This document shows, piece by piece, positions 1-6,680 of a DNA stretch of 40,671 nt; the first letter of the stretch is position 1; each line of letters starts with the position of its first letter. Source of the DNA: Clostridia bacterium (lineage in GTDB: Bacteria > Bacillota > Clostridia > Lachnospirales > JAKSVV01). The stretch lies in assembly GCA_024407775.1 (NCBI GenBank), contig JAKSVV010000003.1:1-40671 (forward strand). Reading direction: 5' to 3'. The notes beneath the pieces were generated by a model that was given only the letters and a program-made list of their open reading frames with translations, was not told where the DNA came from and ran no database searches. Both the position numbers and the translations under genes were made by a program.

Positions 1-1197
1 ACTCATTGTTAAGTTTTCTAATACTTGAGGTATTATCATATTTGCTTTATATACTCTTAATGTATCACCTATGCCTAGTTTTAATGATTTAAATATTGAT
101 ACATTATGAATTGATGCTTTATTAACACTTGTACCTTCAAGATCTACACTATCAAATATTGCTACTGGATTTATTAATCCTGTTCTTGATGGTGACCATA
201 ATACATCTATTAATTTTGTTTCTTTAGTTTCATCTTTCCATTTAAATGCTATTGCATCTTTAGGATATTTTGCTGTTACTCCTAAACTCTTTGAATACTC
301 TATGTCTTCATATGCTATAACTAAACCGTCACTTGGAAGATCATATGTATTTATTTTTTCTTTGTAGTAATTTATTATTTCATCAACGTCATCTCTATTT
401 TTAGCTATCTTATATTCAACTGTTTCAAAACCTAATTTCTTAAGCCATACAAACATATTTGTTTTTCTATTTTTAAAATCTATACCTTCACTAGATACTA
501 AATTAAATGCATAGAAATATACGTTTCTTTCTTTTGTTACTTTACTATCTAGTTGTCTAACTGATCCGGAACATAAGTTTCTTGGATTTTTATATTGATC
601 TTCTGGATCTAATTTTTCATTTATTTTTTCAAAGTCACTATATTTAATTAGTGCTTCTCCTCTTACTGTTAGATCTCCATCATAGTCTATTGATAAAGGA
701 ACATTTTTAAACACCTTAACGTTGTCTGTTATAACTTCACCTATAAGACCATTTCCTCTTGTAAGACCTTTTACTAAATGACCATGTGAATATTTAAGTA
801 CAACTGTAAGACCATCCATCTTCCATGAGATAGATGATTCATTGTTACCTATGAAGTTTTTAATTTCTTCAATGTCTTTTGTTTTAGATAAACTAAGCAT
901 TGGAGATTCATGTTCTTCTTTAGGTAATTTAGTTTTTTCATTAGTACCTACATTTTGTGTTGGTGAAGAACTTAATATGATTCCTGATTTAGTTTCTAGA
1001 TCAACTAGTTCATCATATAAGTCATCATATTCTTTGTTACTCATTATTTCTTCGCCATCACCATAATAGGCTTCATTAGCTTCATTTAATACTTCAATAA
1101 GATACATCATTCTTTCTTTTAATGTATCTTTATTTATATCTATATTTTTTTCTTCATTATTATCATTATCAAAAAGTGTTAAATTCTCGTATTCCAT
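1..1197 (-). CDS. ligA: NAD-dependent DNA ligase LigA, 3' end cut off by the window edge
   Basis: This enzyme seals nicks in duplex DNA using NAD+. The first 399 codons are present; the frame stays open to base 1. Residues about 24-70 are the NAD-binding Ia domain, with LNEANEAYY and MSNKEYDDLYDEL. The adenylation domain follows, with the nucleotide-accepting lysine in SWKMDG (Lys126) and the later VRGEAL motif carrying the active-site Glu. The OB-fold begins near GDTLRVYKANMIIPQ at the cut end. The usual TRGDG/GEDIT segment reads TRGNG/GEVIT, and the KxDG motif is followed by LTVVLKY. This resembles a divergent second LigA type known in some Firmicutes more than the classical housekeeping enzyme (from memory). 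The start is the ATG at 1197, preceded by a short acidic leader. It is divergent from the response regulator gene. Family assignment is secure; housekeeping versus paralogue status is not. Confidence 0.95.
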   Translation of the reverse strand, partial: MEYENLTLFDNDNNEEKNIDINKDTLKERMMYLIEVLNEANEAYYGDGEEIMSNKEYDDLYDELVDLETKSGIILSSSPTQNVGTNEKTKLPKEEHESPMLSLSKTKDIEEIKNFIGNNESSISWKMDGLTVVLKYSHGHLVKGLTRGNGLIGEVITDNVKVFKNVPLSIDYDGDLTVRGEALIKYSDFEKINEKLDPEDQYKNPRNLCSGSVRQLDSKVTKERNVYFYAFNLVSSEGIDFKNRKTNMFVWLKKLGFETVEYKIAKNRDDVDEIINYYKEKINTYDLPSDGLVIAYEDIEYSKSLGVTAKYPKDAIAFKWKDETKETKLIDVLWSPSRTGLINPVAIFDSVDLEGTSVNKASIHNVSIFKSLKLGIGDTLRVYKANMIIPQVLENLTMS

Positions 1198-1395
1198 ATA
1201 TGTTCTCCATTAATATTTTTTGCTTAGATTTTTTCTTAGTTTTTAACCTAGTTTTTCACTAATTTAAGTATACAAAAATTAATAATATCTTCAAGAAAAA
1301 TATGCTAATAATTTAAGTATTTTTTTGCTATATTTTACCCTGTTTTTTACCTTATATTTGTGCTTATTTTTGTGCTTATTTTTATCAATAACATC

Positions 1396-1423
1396 TTGAT
1401 TTTTATAAAGACTAATATATAAT
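1396..1423 (+). promoter_or_regulatory. Promoter of the response regulator gene
   Basis: TTGATT (1396-1401), a 16-base spacer and TATAAT (1418-1423) predict a transcript start near 1430, about 24 bases before the chosen ATG. It lies in the 250-base divergent spacer between ligA and the response regulator. The rest of that spacer is AT-rich with two copies of a TGTGCTTATTTT-like repeat and holds no gene that I can see. Confidence 0.6.
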
Positions 1424-1453
1424 TACATTAGAGTATGTGTTATGGAGGAAGAT

Positions 1454-2431
1454 ATGGATAACAATAGCAATATCTTATTTGTTGATGCTGAACAAAGTAT
1501 GCTTGAATCAATAAAACGTTTTGTTCTTGATTTTGGTAAAAATGCTTTCTATGCAACAAATATTAATGAAGCAATGAATATAGTAAATAATAACAACATA
1601 GATGTATTATTTGTAGATATTACTCGTGATAACTTAATAGAACTTCTTGAAATGGTACAAGAAGCTAAACCTAAGATAGTTAAAGTAGTAATATCAGACT
1701 TTGCACATCTATCTATGATTATAAATAGTATAAGAAAATTAAACTTACATAGTTTCTTATTAAAACCTTGGAAGAAACAAGAATTAATAGATACTATTAG
1801 TAGTGCTGAAGATTATGCTAAGTTCTTAAAATTACAAACTAAAGAAAAAGAAAATCTAGAACAAAAGAATGTAATATATCAAAGAATTATTAATTTCAAA
1901 GATGATGTTGGAGAAAGTAATAAGATAGATATTAATTCATTAAAGAGTTCTATGTTTATCTTAGCATCAGAATATGAAAAGCTACTTAAAAACCCAGATG
2001 GTAAGAACCTTGAACTAGCACTTAGATCACTATATAATGCTAGTGAAATATATACAGCATCTTTCCCATCATTCGTTGAAAAGTTTGTTGGTCTTGATAT
2101 AGTTAAATCTATATCTCTAGCTAATACAACAATTGAAGATGAAACTGATGGTGCTGAATTTATTAAAAACTTATCATTAATAAAAGAATTTATTTCAAGA
2201 ACATGTAAGTATATATCAAACTTCATGGGAACAAATAGTTCTAAGGTAGTTATAAGCAAAGTAAATGAAAAAGATATTAAAGTTAGTATAGAAGCTGATT
2301 ATAACTGGACTTGTAAGAATGAATTAGTATTATTCTTTGAATACTTAAAGAATATTTATAATACTAATAATGTTAAATTACATCATGAAATATATGATGA
2401 AGGTAATATTAAAGTTTATATTACTTTATAA
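1454..2431 (+). CDS. Response regulator with N-terminal receiver domain and unknown C-terminal half
   Basis: The protein has 325 residues from ATG 1454. An earlier in-frame ATG at 1442 overlaps the GGAGG at 1444-1448; that GGAGG is the ribosome binding site for 1454, so the shorter form is preferred. Residues 1-115 are a CheY-like receiver. The acidic residue after the first strand is in LFVDAE (Asp11), the phosphoacceptor is in LFVDI (Asp55), the Ser is in VVISDF, and the conserved Lys is in LLKPWKKQEL (Lys104); the KPW form is common in RpfG-like regulators. Residues about 120-145 are charged and helical. The remaining 180 residues match no output domain I recognise: there is no obvious DNA-binding helix, HD-GYP or GGDEF motif. 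A hairpin terminator follows. No sensor kinase gene is adjacent. Confidence 0.8.
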   Translation: MDNNSNILFVDAEQSMLESIKRFVLDFGKNAFYATNINEAMNIVNNNNIDVLFVDITRDNLIELLEMVQEAKPKIVKVVISDFAHLSMIINSIRKLNLHSFLLKPWKKQELIDTISSAEDYAKFLKLQTKEKENLEQKNVIYQRIINFKDDVGESNKIDINSLKSSMFILASEYEKLLKNPDGKNLELALRSLYNASEIYTASFPSFVEKFVGLDIVKSISLANTTIEDETDGAEFIKNLSLIKEFISRTCKYISNFMGTNSSKVVISKVNEKDIKVSIEADYNWTCKNELVLFFEYLKNIYNTNNVKLHHEIYDEGNIKVYITL

Positions 2432-2463
2432 TTTATTAAGCCCATAAAAATAACAATAATAAC

Positions 2464-2496
2464 AAAAAAAGATGAACATAAAGTTCATCTTTTTTA
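2464..2496. terminator. Bidirectional terminator
   Basis: The stem GATGAAC / GTTCATC (2471-2477 and 2483-2489) has a 5-base loop and is flanked by an A-run on the left and a T-run on the right. It serves the convergent response regulator (+) and phosphatidyltransferase (-) genes. The same heptamer stem recurs in the terminator near 3300. Confidence 0.85.
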
Positions 2497-2522
2497 TTAC
2501 TGTTTTTTGAATTTTTTAAATA

Positions 2523-3086
2523 TTATTTTTTAATTATTTCAAAAACTAAACCTTTTGTATCAAGATTTAATTTATCAAAGCAAGCAACATATATTACTTC
2601 TTCAATGGCTCCTATACCACAAAAAATTATAAGTACTGTTCCTAGTATATTTATATCACTTACTGGTATAAGAAATAATGCTAGAAATAATAATACACCA
2701 TTAAACTTTGCAAAGAATGTATGAAGTAATCCAAATGATCCTGTCTTAGCTATTATACCAGCAATTGATATTACCTTAATAACTAAAATGATACCCAATG
2801 CTACCCAAAGTATAGGTCTAACTGTACTTAGTAAATATGGCATAGTCTTTATAAGACATACTGCTAATAAACTAAAATCTGCAAATGAATCTAATCTTGC
2901 ACCAAACTCTGATTGTATCTTTAACTTTCTTGCTAAAAAACCATCAAGTACATCACTAGTTCCTGCTATGAAGTAAAGAATAAAAAATGCATTACTAAAT
3001 ACCGGAAGTGCTAATAGGATAAATACACATATAATTCTTATGATTGTAATATAGTTTGCTATGTTCTTTCTAAATGTCTCTTTCAT
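2523..3086 (-). CDS. CDP-alcohol phosphatidyltransferase family membrane protein (PgsA-like)
   Basis: This integral membrane enzyme transfers a phosphatidyl group from CDP-diacylglycerol to an alcohol such as glycerol-3-phosphate. The 187 residues contain the complete family signature D-x2-DG-x2-AR-x8-G-x3-D-x3-D: Asp45, Asp48-Gly49, Ala52-Arg53, Gly62, Asp66 and Asp70. This is the Mg2+ and CDP site. About five to six hydrophobic helices surround it. The length is normal for PgsA-type enzymes, but the acceptor alcohol cannot be deduced, so PgsA is only the likeliest member. The start ATG is preceded by AAGGAG at good spacing. It is transcribed alone, with a terminator on its 3' side and a 325-base spacer upstream holding a palindrome and another terminator. 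Confidence 0.88.
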   Translation of the reverse strand: MKETFRKNIANYITIIRIICVFILLALPVFSNAFFILYFIAGTSDVLDGFLARKLKIQSEFGARLDSFADFSLLAVCLIKTMPYLLSTVRPILWVALGIILVIKVISIAGIIAKTGSFGLLHTFFAKFNGVLLFLALFLIPVSDINILGTVLIIFCGIGAIEEVIYVACFDKLNLDTKGLVFEIIKK

Positions 3087-3150
3087 GTTGTTCTCCTTAC
3101 ATTACCATACCTTTATTTGTTTAGTTTCTTTAAATATTTAAATAATATAA

Positions 3151-3167
3151 TGTGATTGTAAATCACA
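3151..3167. promoter_or_regulatory. Perfect palindrome, possible operator upstream of the phosphatidyltransferase gene
   Basis: TGTGATT-GTA-AATCACA is a 17-base sequence with two exact 7-base arms, 65 bases upstream of the start codon at 3086. Its shape suits a dimeric regulator site of the Crp/Fnr or GntR kind, but the spacing does not match the Crp consensus exactly. There is no T-run, so it is not a terminator. No regulator gene is nearby. Confidence 0.35.
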
Positions 3168-3282
3168 AATTGTTAAGGCATATCATATCACGAATCCATG
3201 ATTTTAGCAATATGTTTATCAATAATTTTTATTTTATTTTTATATTCATTTATTATATAATTTTTATATATTTTTTATCATT

Positions 3283-3314
3283 AAAAAAGATGAACTTACG
3301 TTCATCTTTTTTTG
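3283..3314. terminator. Hairpin terminator
   Basis: The stem GATGAAC (3289-3295) / GTTCATC (3300-3306) has a 4-base loop, an A-run before it and a T-run after it. It lies downstream of the HD-GYP gene on the minus strand and can work in both directions. Confidence 0.8.
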
Positions 3315-3411
3315 TTTCAAATTAGTTTTTTCTTTTTTGTTATTCTATTTTCTAACTTGAAATATTAATAATGTTTGTTTGTTTATATATTAATCATATA
3401 ATTTATATGAA

Positions 3412-4488
3412 TTAATATTCTCCTGTTATTGCTATGATTTCATCATATCTAGTTTTCATTAATACTTTGAATGCTTCAGCTACTTTTGGATCAAATTGTG
3501 TTCCTTTACATCTATCTATTTCATTCATTGTATATTCTAAATCCATCTTATCTCTATATGATCTCTTACTCATCATAGCATCGAATGAGTCTGCTACACA
3601 AACTATTCTTGCCATAAGAGGTATTTCATTTCCTTTTAATCCATCTGGATATCCATGACCATCATATCTTTCATGATGTGATCTTATTGCTGGTAAGATA
3701 TCTTTAAATATATTATTCTTTTCTAATAATTCAAAACCTATGATTGGATGTTTTTTAATTTCTTCATATTCTTCATCAGTAAGTCTTGCTGGTTTTGTTA
3801 TTATATTATCTTTAATACCTATCTTTCCTATATCATGGAACTGACCACCTAGTCTTATCATATCTATTTCATCTTGTGATAAGCCTAATGTTTCAGCTAT
3901 CATTGCTGATATATATCCAACTCTATCTGAATGACCTCTTGTATAAGGGTCTTTTTTATCAACGGCTTTTCTTAAGGTATCTATTGTTTCATAGTATGAA
4001 CTAGATAATTTTGTATTTAATGTTTTAATTGTTTCAGCTTGATTTTTTGTTTGTACATAAAGTTGTTTTAACATCTTAGTTTGTTCTAGAATTCTTATAC
4101 CACTATGTATCCATATCTTCAGTTCATCAAGATCACCAGTATCTTTGCAGTAACCTTGAACATTATAACGTGCTAAGGAATCCATATCATCAATGGACAT
4201 ATATTCATTAGTTAATAAGATAACAAATATACTTGTATTATGTTTTCTTATAGCTTTGACTGTTTCTATAGTATCACGTAATTCATCAGCACAGTGCATT
4301 ACTAAGATATCATAAGTGTGATCATTTTGTAGGATGTTAGTCATTTGTACTGGGTCTGTTATACCCATTACTTCACAACTTTTGACATCGTTAATAGCAG
4401 TGATTACTTTACCTAAGTCATCACCGTTTTCGATCATTATTAAGATTTTATATTTATTAACATCTGAAAAATCATTAACTAATGTCAT
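3412..4488 (-). CDS. HD-GYP domain phosphodiesterase with a degenerate receiver domain
   Basis: HD-GYP proteins hydrolyse cyclic di-GMP or related cyclic dinucleotides. The 358-residue protein has a receiver-like N-terminus (about 12-135), a helical linker (about 136-170) and an HD-GYP domain (about 171-350). Visible motifs are the HD pair in FHDIGKIG (His218-Asp219), KKHPIIGFELL, SHHERYDGHGYPDGL (His271-His272, Gly279-Tyr280-Pro281) and ARIVCVADSFDAM. These are the metal-binding and signature residues, so the catalytic domain looks intact. In the receiver, the position expected for the phosphorylated Asp is His65 (ILVMHCAD), so classical phosphorylation is unlikely. The start has GGGAG upstream. 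No GGDEF protein or kinase is adjacent. Confidence 0.92.
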   Translation of the reverse strand: MTLVNDFSDVNKYKILIMIENGDDLGKVITAINDVKSCEVMGITDPVQMTNILQNDHTYDILVMHCADELRDTIETVKAIRKHNTSIFVILLTNEYMSIDDMDSLARYNVQGYCKDTGDLDELKIWIHSGIRILEQTKMLKQLYVQTKNQAETIKTLNTKLSSSYYETIDTLRKAVDKKDPYTRGHSDRVGYISAMIAETLGLSQDEIDMIRLGGQFHDIGKIGIKDNIITKPARLTDEEYEEIKKHPIIGFELLEKNNIFKDILPAIRSHHERYDGHGYPDGLKGNEIPLMARIVCVADSFDAMMSKRSYRDKMDLEYTMNEIDRCKGTQFDPKVAEAFKVLMKTRYDEIIAITGEY

Positions 4489-4645
4489 GCCTAATCTCCC
4501 TCGTTTACTTCTAGTATATTCTAGTATAACCTAAAATAAATTTATATCTAGTTATATTAGTTATATTAGATATATATAGATATAAATACACACTTCTAGA
4601 TACTTTATCGTACAATAATTTTTAATCTTAATAGAAAAATATAAT

Positions 4646-4687
4646 AAAAAAAGATTAGAAAATCTTAATGATTTTCTAATCTTTTTT
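4646..4687 (-). terminator. Terminator of the STAS/tRNA-Thr transcript
   Basis: A 12-base stem (4653-4664 with 4670-4681) closes a 5-base loop. On the minus strand it is followed by a run of seven Ts. It lies 34 bases beyond the 3' end of the tRNA. Confidence 0.85.
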
Positions 4688-4720
4688 ATTTAATAACTTT
4701 TTAATTTTTAACCAATAATA

Positions 4721-4792
4721 AGCTCCCGGTGAGAATCGAACTCACGGTCTGCTCATTACGAATGAGCTGCTATGCCACTAAGCCACAGGAGC
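4721..4792 (-). tRNA. tRNA-Thr, anticodon CGU
   Basis: The 72-base gene folds as a full cloverleaf. The 7-bp acceptor stem is GCTCCTG with CGGGAGC. The D arm contains AGTGGCAT. The 5-bp anticodon stem GCTCA/TGAGC has loop TTCGTAA, and the T arm is GTGAG-TTCGATT-CTCAC. The anticodon CGT is at 4758-4760 (complement) and reads ACG codons. The 3' CCA is not encoded. The discriminator base is T at 4721. Its 5' end lies only 3 bases after the stop codon of the STAS gene, so it is probably cut from a shared transcript. Confidence 0.95.
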
Positions 4793-4795
4793 ATT

Positions 4796-5119
4796 TTATA
4801 GTTTGATATCTTTCATGTCTTTAAGTGATGGGATAACATCATATACGTTGTGTTCTTTAAGAATTTTATCTACATTACCTTTAGCTCCAGTTATGTACAT
4901 ATGTCCATCATTTTCTAGTACATGTTTATATCTTCCTAGTGCTAATCCTACACCATCATCTGGTATATCTTTAGAGCCAGAAAAATCTAATACCATATCT
5001 TTTGCTTCCTCGCTTTTGTAAGCATTATCAATTTCTTGTTTGAAACTATCGATGCTATCTTCATCTATGTACTTATCAAAAGATACATATAAGCATCCGT
5101 TTTTACTTACAATATTCAT
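4796..5119 (-). CDS. STAS-domain protein (anti-sigma factor antagonist-like)
   Basis: This single STAS domain of 107 residues is the size of SpoIIAA/RsbV proteins, which bind anti-sigma kinases and release sigma factors when unphosphorylated. The core LDFSGSKDIPDDGVGLALGR (44-63) aligns with the SpoIIAA segment that carries MDSSG before LGRYK. The usual Ser-Ser is Asp54-Asp55 here, so the phosphorylatable serine is absent. No SpoIIAB-like kinase or sigma factor gene is nearby. The start ATG has AGAGGA upstream, and a TATAAT-type -10 box sits at 5155-5160 (complement). It is followed almost at once by tRNA-Thr. The domain call is solid; partner and role are unknown. Confidence 0.8.
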   Translation of the reverse strand: MNIVSKNGCLYVSFDKYIDEDSIDSFKQEIDNAYKSEEAKDMVLDFSGSKDIPDDGVGLALGRYKHVLENDGHMYITGAKGNVDKILKEHNVYDVIPSLKDMKDIKL

Positions 5120-5199
5120 CTTTCTTTTTCCTCTTCTTTTCTCTTTTCCCTTATATTATACCCACAACCTAGCGTTATTGTATCACGATATCTAAATTA

Positions 5200-5245
5200 A
5201 ATCAAGTATATATTTGCTTGATTATATATATTTTTTTATTATAAT
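5200..5245 (+). promoter_or_regulatory. TraX-family gene promoter with overlapping inverted repeat
   Basis: TTGATT (5218-5223), a 16-base spacer and TATAAT (5240-5245) form the same promoter architecture as at 1396. The inverted repeat AATCAAG (5200-5206) / CTTGATT (5217-5223) covers the -35 box, so a repressor site is possible. The two halves of the repeat are exact. Confidence 0.5.
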
Positions 5246-5305
5246 TTTTAGTATAAATTAATTAGTATATTAGTTAATAATTTAATTATCGGAGAATGAA
5301 ATTTT

Positions 5306-5998
5306 ATGAATATATTTTTAATAACAAAATTAATAGCATTCATAACTATGCTTATTGATCATATTGGTTTTAGTTTAGATTGTGAGTTAATGAGAATCAT
5401 AGGTAGAGTTAGTTTTCCTTTGTTTTGTTTACTTATAGGACAAGGTGTTAAGAAAACTAAAAAACCCAATGTTCAGCTTTTAAAACTATTAATATTCGGA
5501 TTAATATCTGAACCTATTTTTTATTTATATTTTAATAACAAAAATTTTAATGTTATGTTAGGATTTTTTGTTTTTGCATTAATTATATATATAAGTAATA
5601 AATTAAAATTAAATAATTTTAGTGAAATATTTTTAATTATAACAGCATCACTTTTTGAAGGATTATATTTCTTTGAATACGGATATATACTTCCTATTCT
5701 TTGTTATATATTTTATAAATGTGATAATAAATATTTATCAATTTTATATTTTAGTATAACAGAAATATTATATGCATTATATAAATATGCTTTGCTAGGT
5801 AATTTTAGAACATTCTTCACATTATGTGCAATCCCAGTAATATTCATGTATTACGTGGTTTGTGATAAATATAAAAAAGAAAATAAAACAATCCAAAGAC
5901 ATATTTATAAAAATAAATTTATGAATATTTTATCTAAAAATATTTTCTATATTTTATATCCGCTTCATCTTGGAATATTATATTTAATTTTTAAATAG
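5306..5998 (+). CDS. TraX family membrane protein
   Basis: TraX of the F plasmid acetylates the N-terminus of F pilin. Homologues are widespread in Firmicutes with unknown substrates. The 230 residues contain about eight hydrophobic segments. Family marks are the N-terminal ITMLIDHIGF, RIIGRVSFPLFCLLIGQG and LIFGLISEPIFYL, and the C-terminal LYPLHLGILYLIF. GGAG lies 11 bases before the ATG; another ATG at 5296 is out of frame. It runs toward the type IV secretion operon and shares a bidirectional terminator with it. A pilin substrate in that operon is possible, but only the family relationship and proximity suggest it. Confidence 0.8.
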   Translation: MNIFLITKLIAFITMLIDHIGFSLDCELMRIIGRVSFPLFCLLIGQGVKKTKKPNVQLLKLLIFGLISEPIFYLYFNNKNFNVMLGFFVFALIIYISNKLKLNNFSEIFLIITASLFEGLYFFEYGYILPILCYIFYKCDNKYLSILYFSITEILYALYKYALLGNFRTFFTLCAIPVIFMYYVVCDKYKKENKTIQRHIYKNKFMNILSKNIFYILYPLHLGILYLIFK

Positions 5999-6034
5999 AA
6001 GAATATAAAAATTTAAAAAAGAATAAATTATAAT

Positions 6035-6071
6035 AAAAAAATACTCGAAAATATTTTCGAGTATTTTTTAT
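6035..6071. terminator. Bidirectional terminator between TraX gene and the T4SS operon
   Basis: Positions 6041-6064 are a perfect 24-base palindrome starting ATACTCG. An A-run before it and T-run after it make it active on both strands. It ends the TraX gene (+) and, on the minus strand, the long secretion operon. Confidence 0.85.
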
Positions 6072-6126
6072 TATATATATGTATATGTTTTAAAATTCAT
6101 TTATAAAATTTTATTTATAAAATTTC

Positions 6127-6666
6127 TTAGTCAGCTGCTCCTAAGTTTTTTGAAAACTCTTCTTTTGCTTTATCGTATGCTACTTTATATTCTTGTTCAT
6201 CTTCTGTTAATTCATTTTCTCTTCCGATTTTTTCTACATCATCTAATAATAATGATGTTATTCTATATTCTTCATTTAATGTTACTCTTATTTTTCTATC
6301 AGCTATTTCTGAATGCATTTCTATAATAAATTGATCACCAATTTTATCTCCATTATCTATAATCCATTTCTTTTCATCAATGTAATTTGACATATAGTTT
6401 TCTACTTTATCTTTTACTTTATAACTTATATCATCATTACCTATCTTTTCAAAAAATAGATCCCAATGTGCAATCCTTGTAAATGCCTTGGTTACAAGAT
6501 ACTGTTTAGTTGGGGCAGCATCTTTTTCTTCTATTATTACATTCTTTACAGTTTTATGTGTATCATCATAAACCATCATAGCTACTATTACTATTAGTAC
6601 TATTATTATTAAAAAATATACTATATATTTTTTATTTTTCTTTTTAATTTTAAAACTACTACTCAT
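6127..6666 (-). CDS. Anchored extracytoplasmic protein, last gene of the T4SS operon
   Basis: This 179-residue protein is of unknown function. Residues 1-13 are lysine-rich and probably cytoplasmic, 14-34 form one membrane helix, and the rest is soluble and extracytoplasmic. The topology and size resemble VirB8-like or TcpC-like T4SS assembly proteins, but no motif proves this. It lies 14 bases after the stop of the lysozyme gene. The upstream sequence is A-rich without a clear AGGAGG, which suggests weak initiation or dependence on the preceding gene. A bidirectional terminator follows. Confidence 0.6.
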   Translation of the reverse strand: MSSSFKIKKKNKKYIVYFLIIIVLIVIVAMMVYDDTHKTVKNVIIEEKDAAPTKQYLVTKAFTRIAHWDLFFEKIGNDDISYKVKDKVENYMSNYIDEKKWIIDNGDKIGDQFIIEMHSEIADRKIRVTLNEEYRITSLLLDDVEKIGRENELTEDEQEYKVAYDKAKEEFSKNLGAAD

Positions 6667-6680
6667 ATATTTTTATTTTT

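Noticed and set aside
4540-4600. TATA-rich repeats upstream of the HD-GYP gene as a replication origin or iteron
   Set aside because: The units (variants of TTATATTAG) are short and irregular, and no initiator gene or DnaA box cluster is present.
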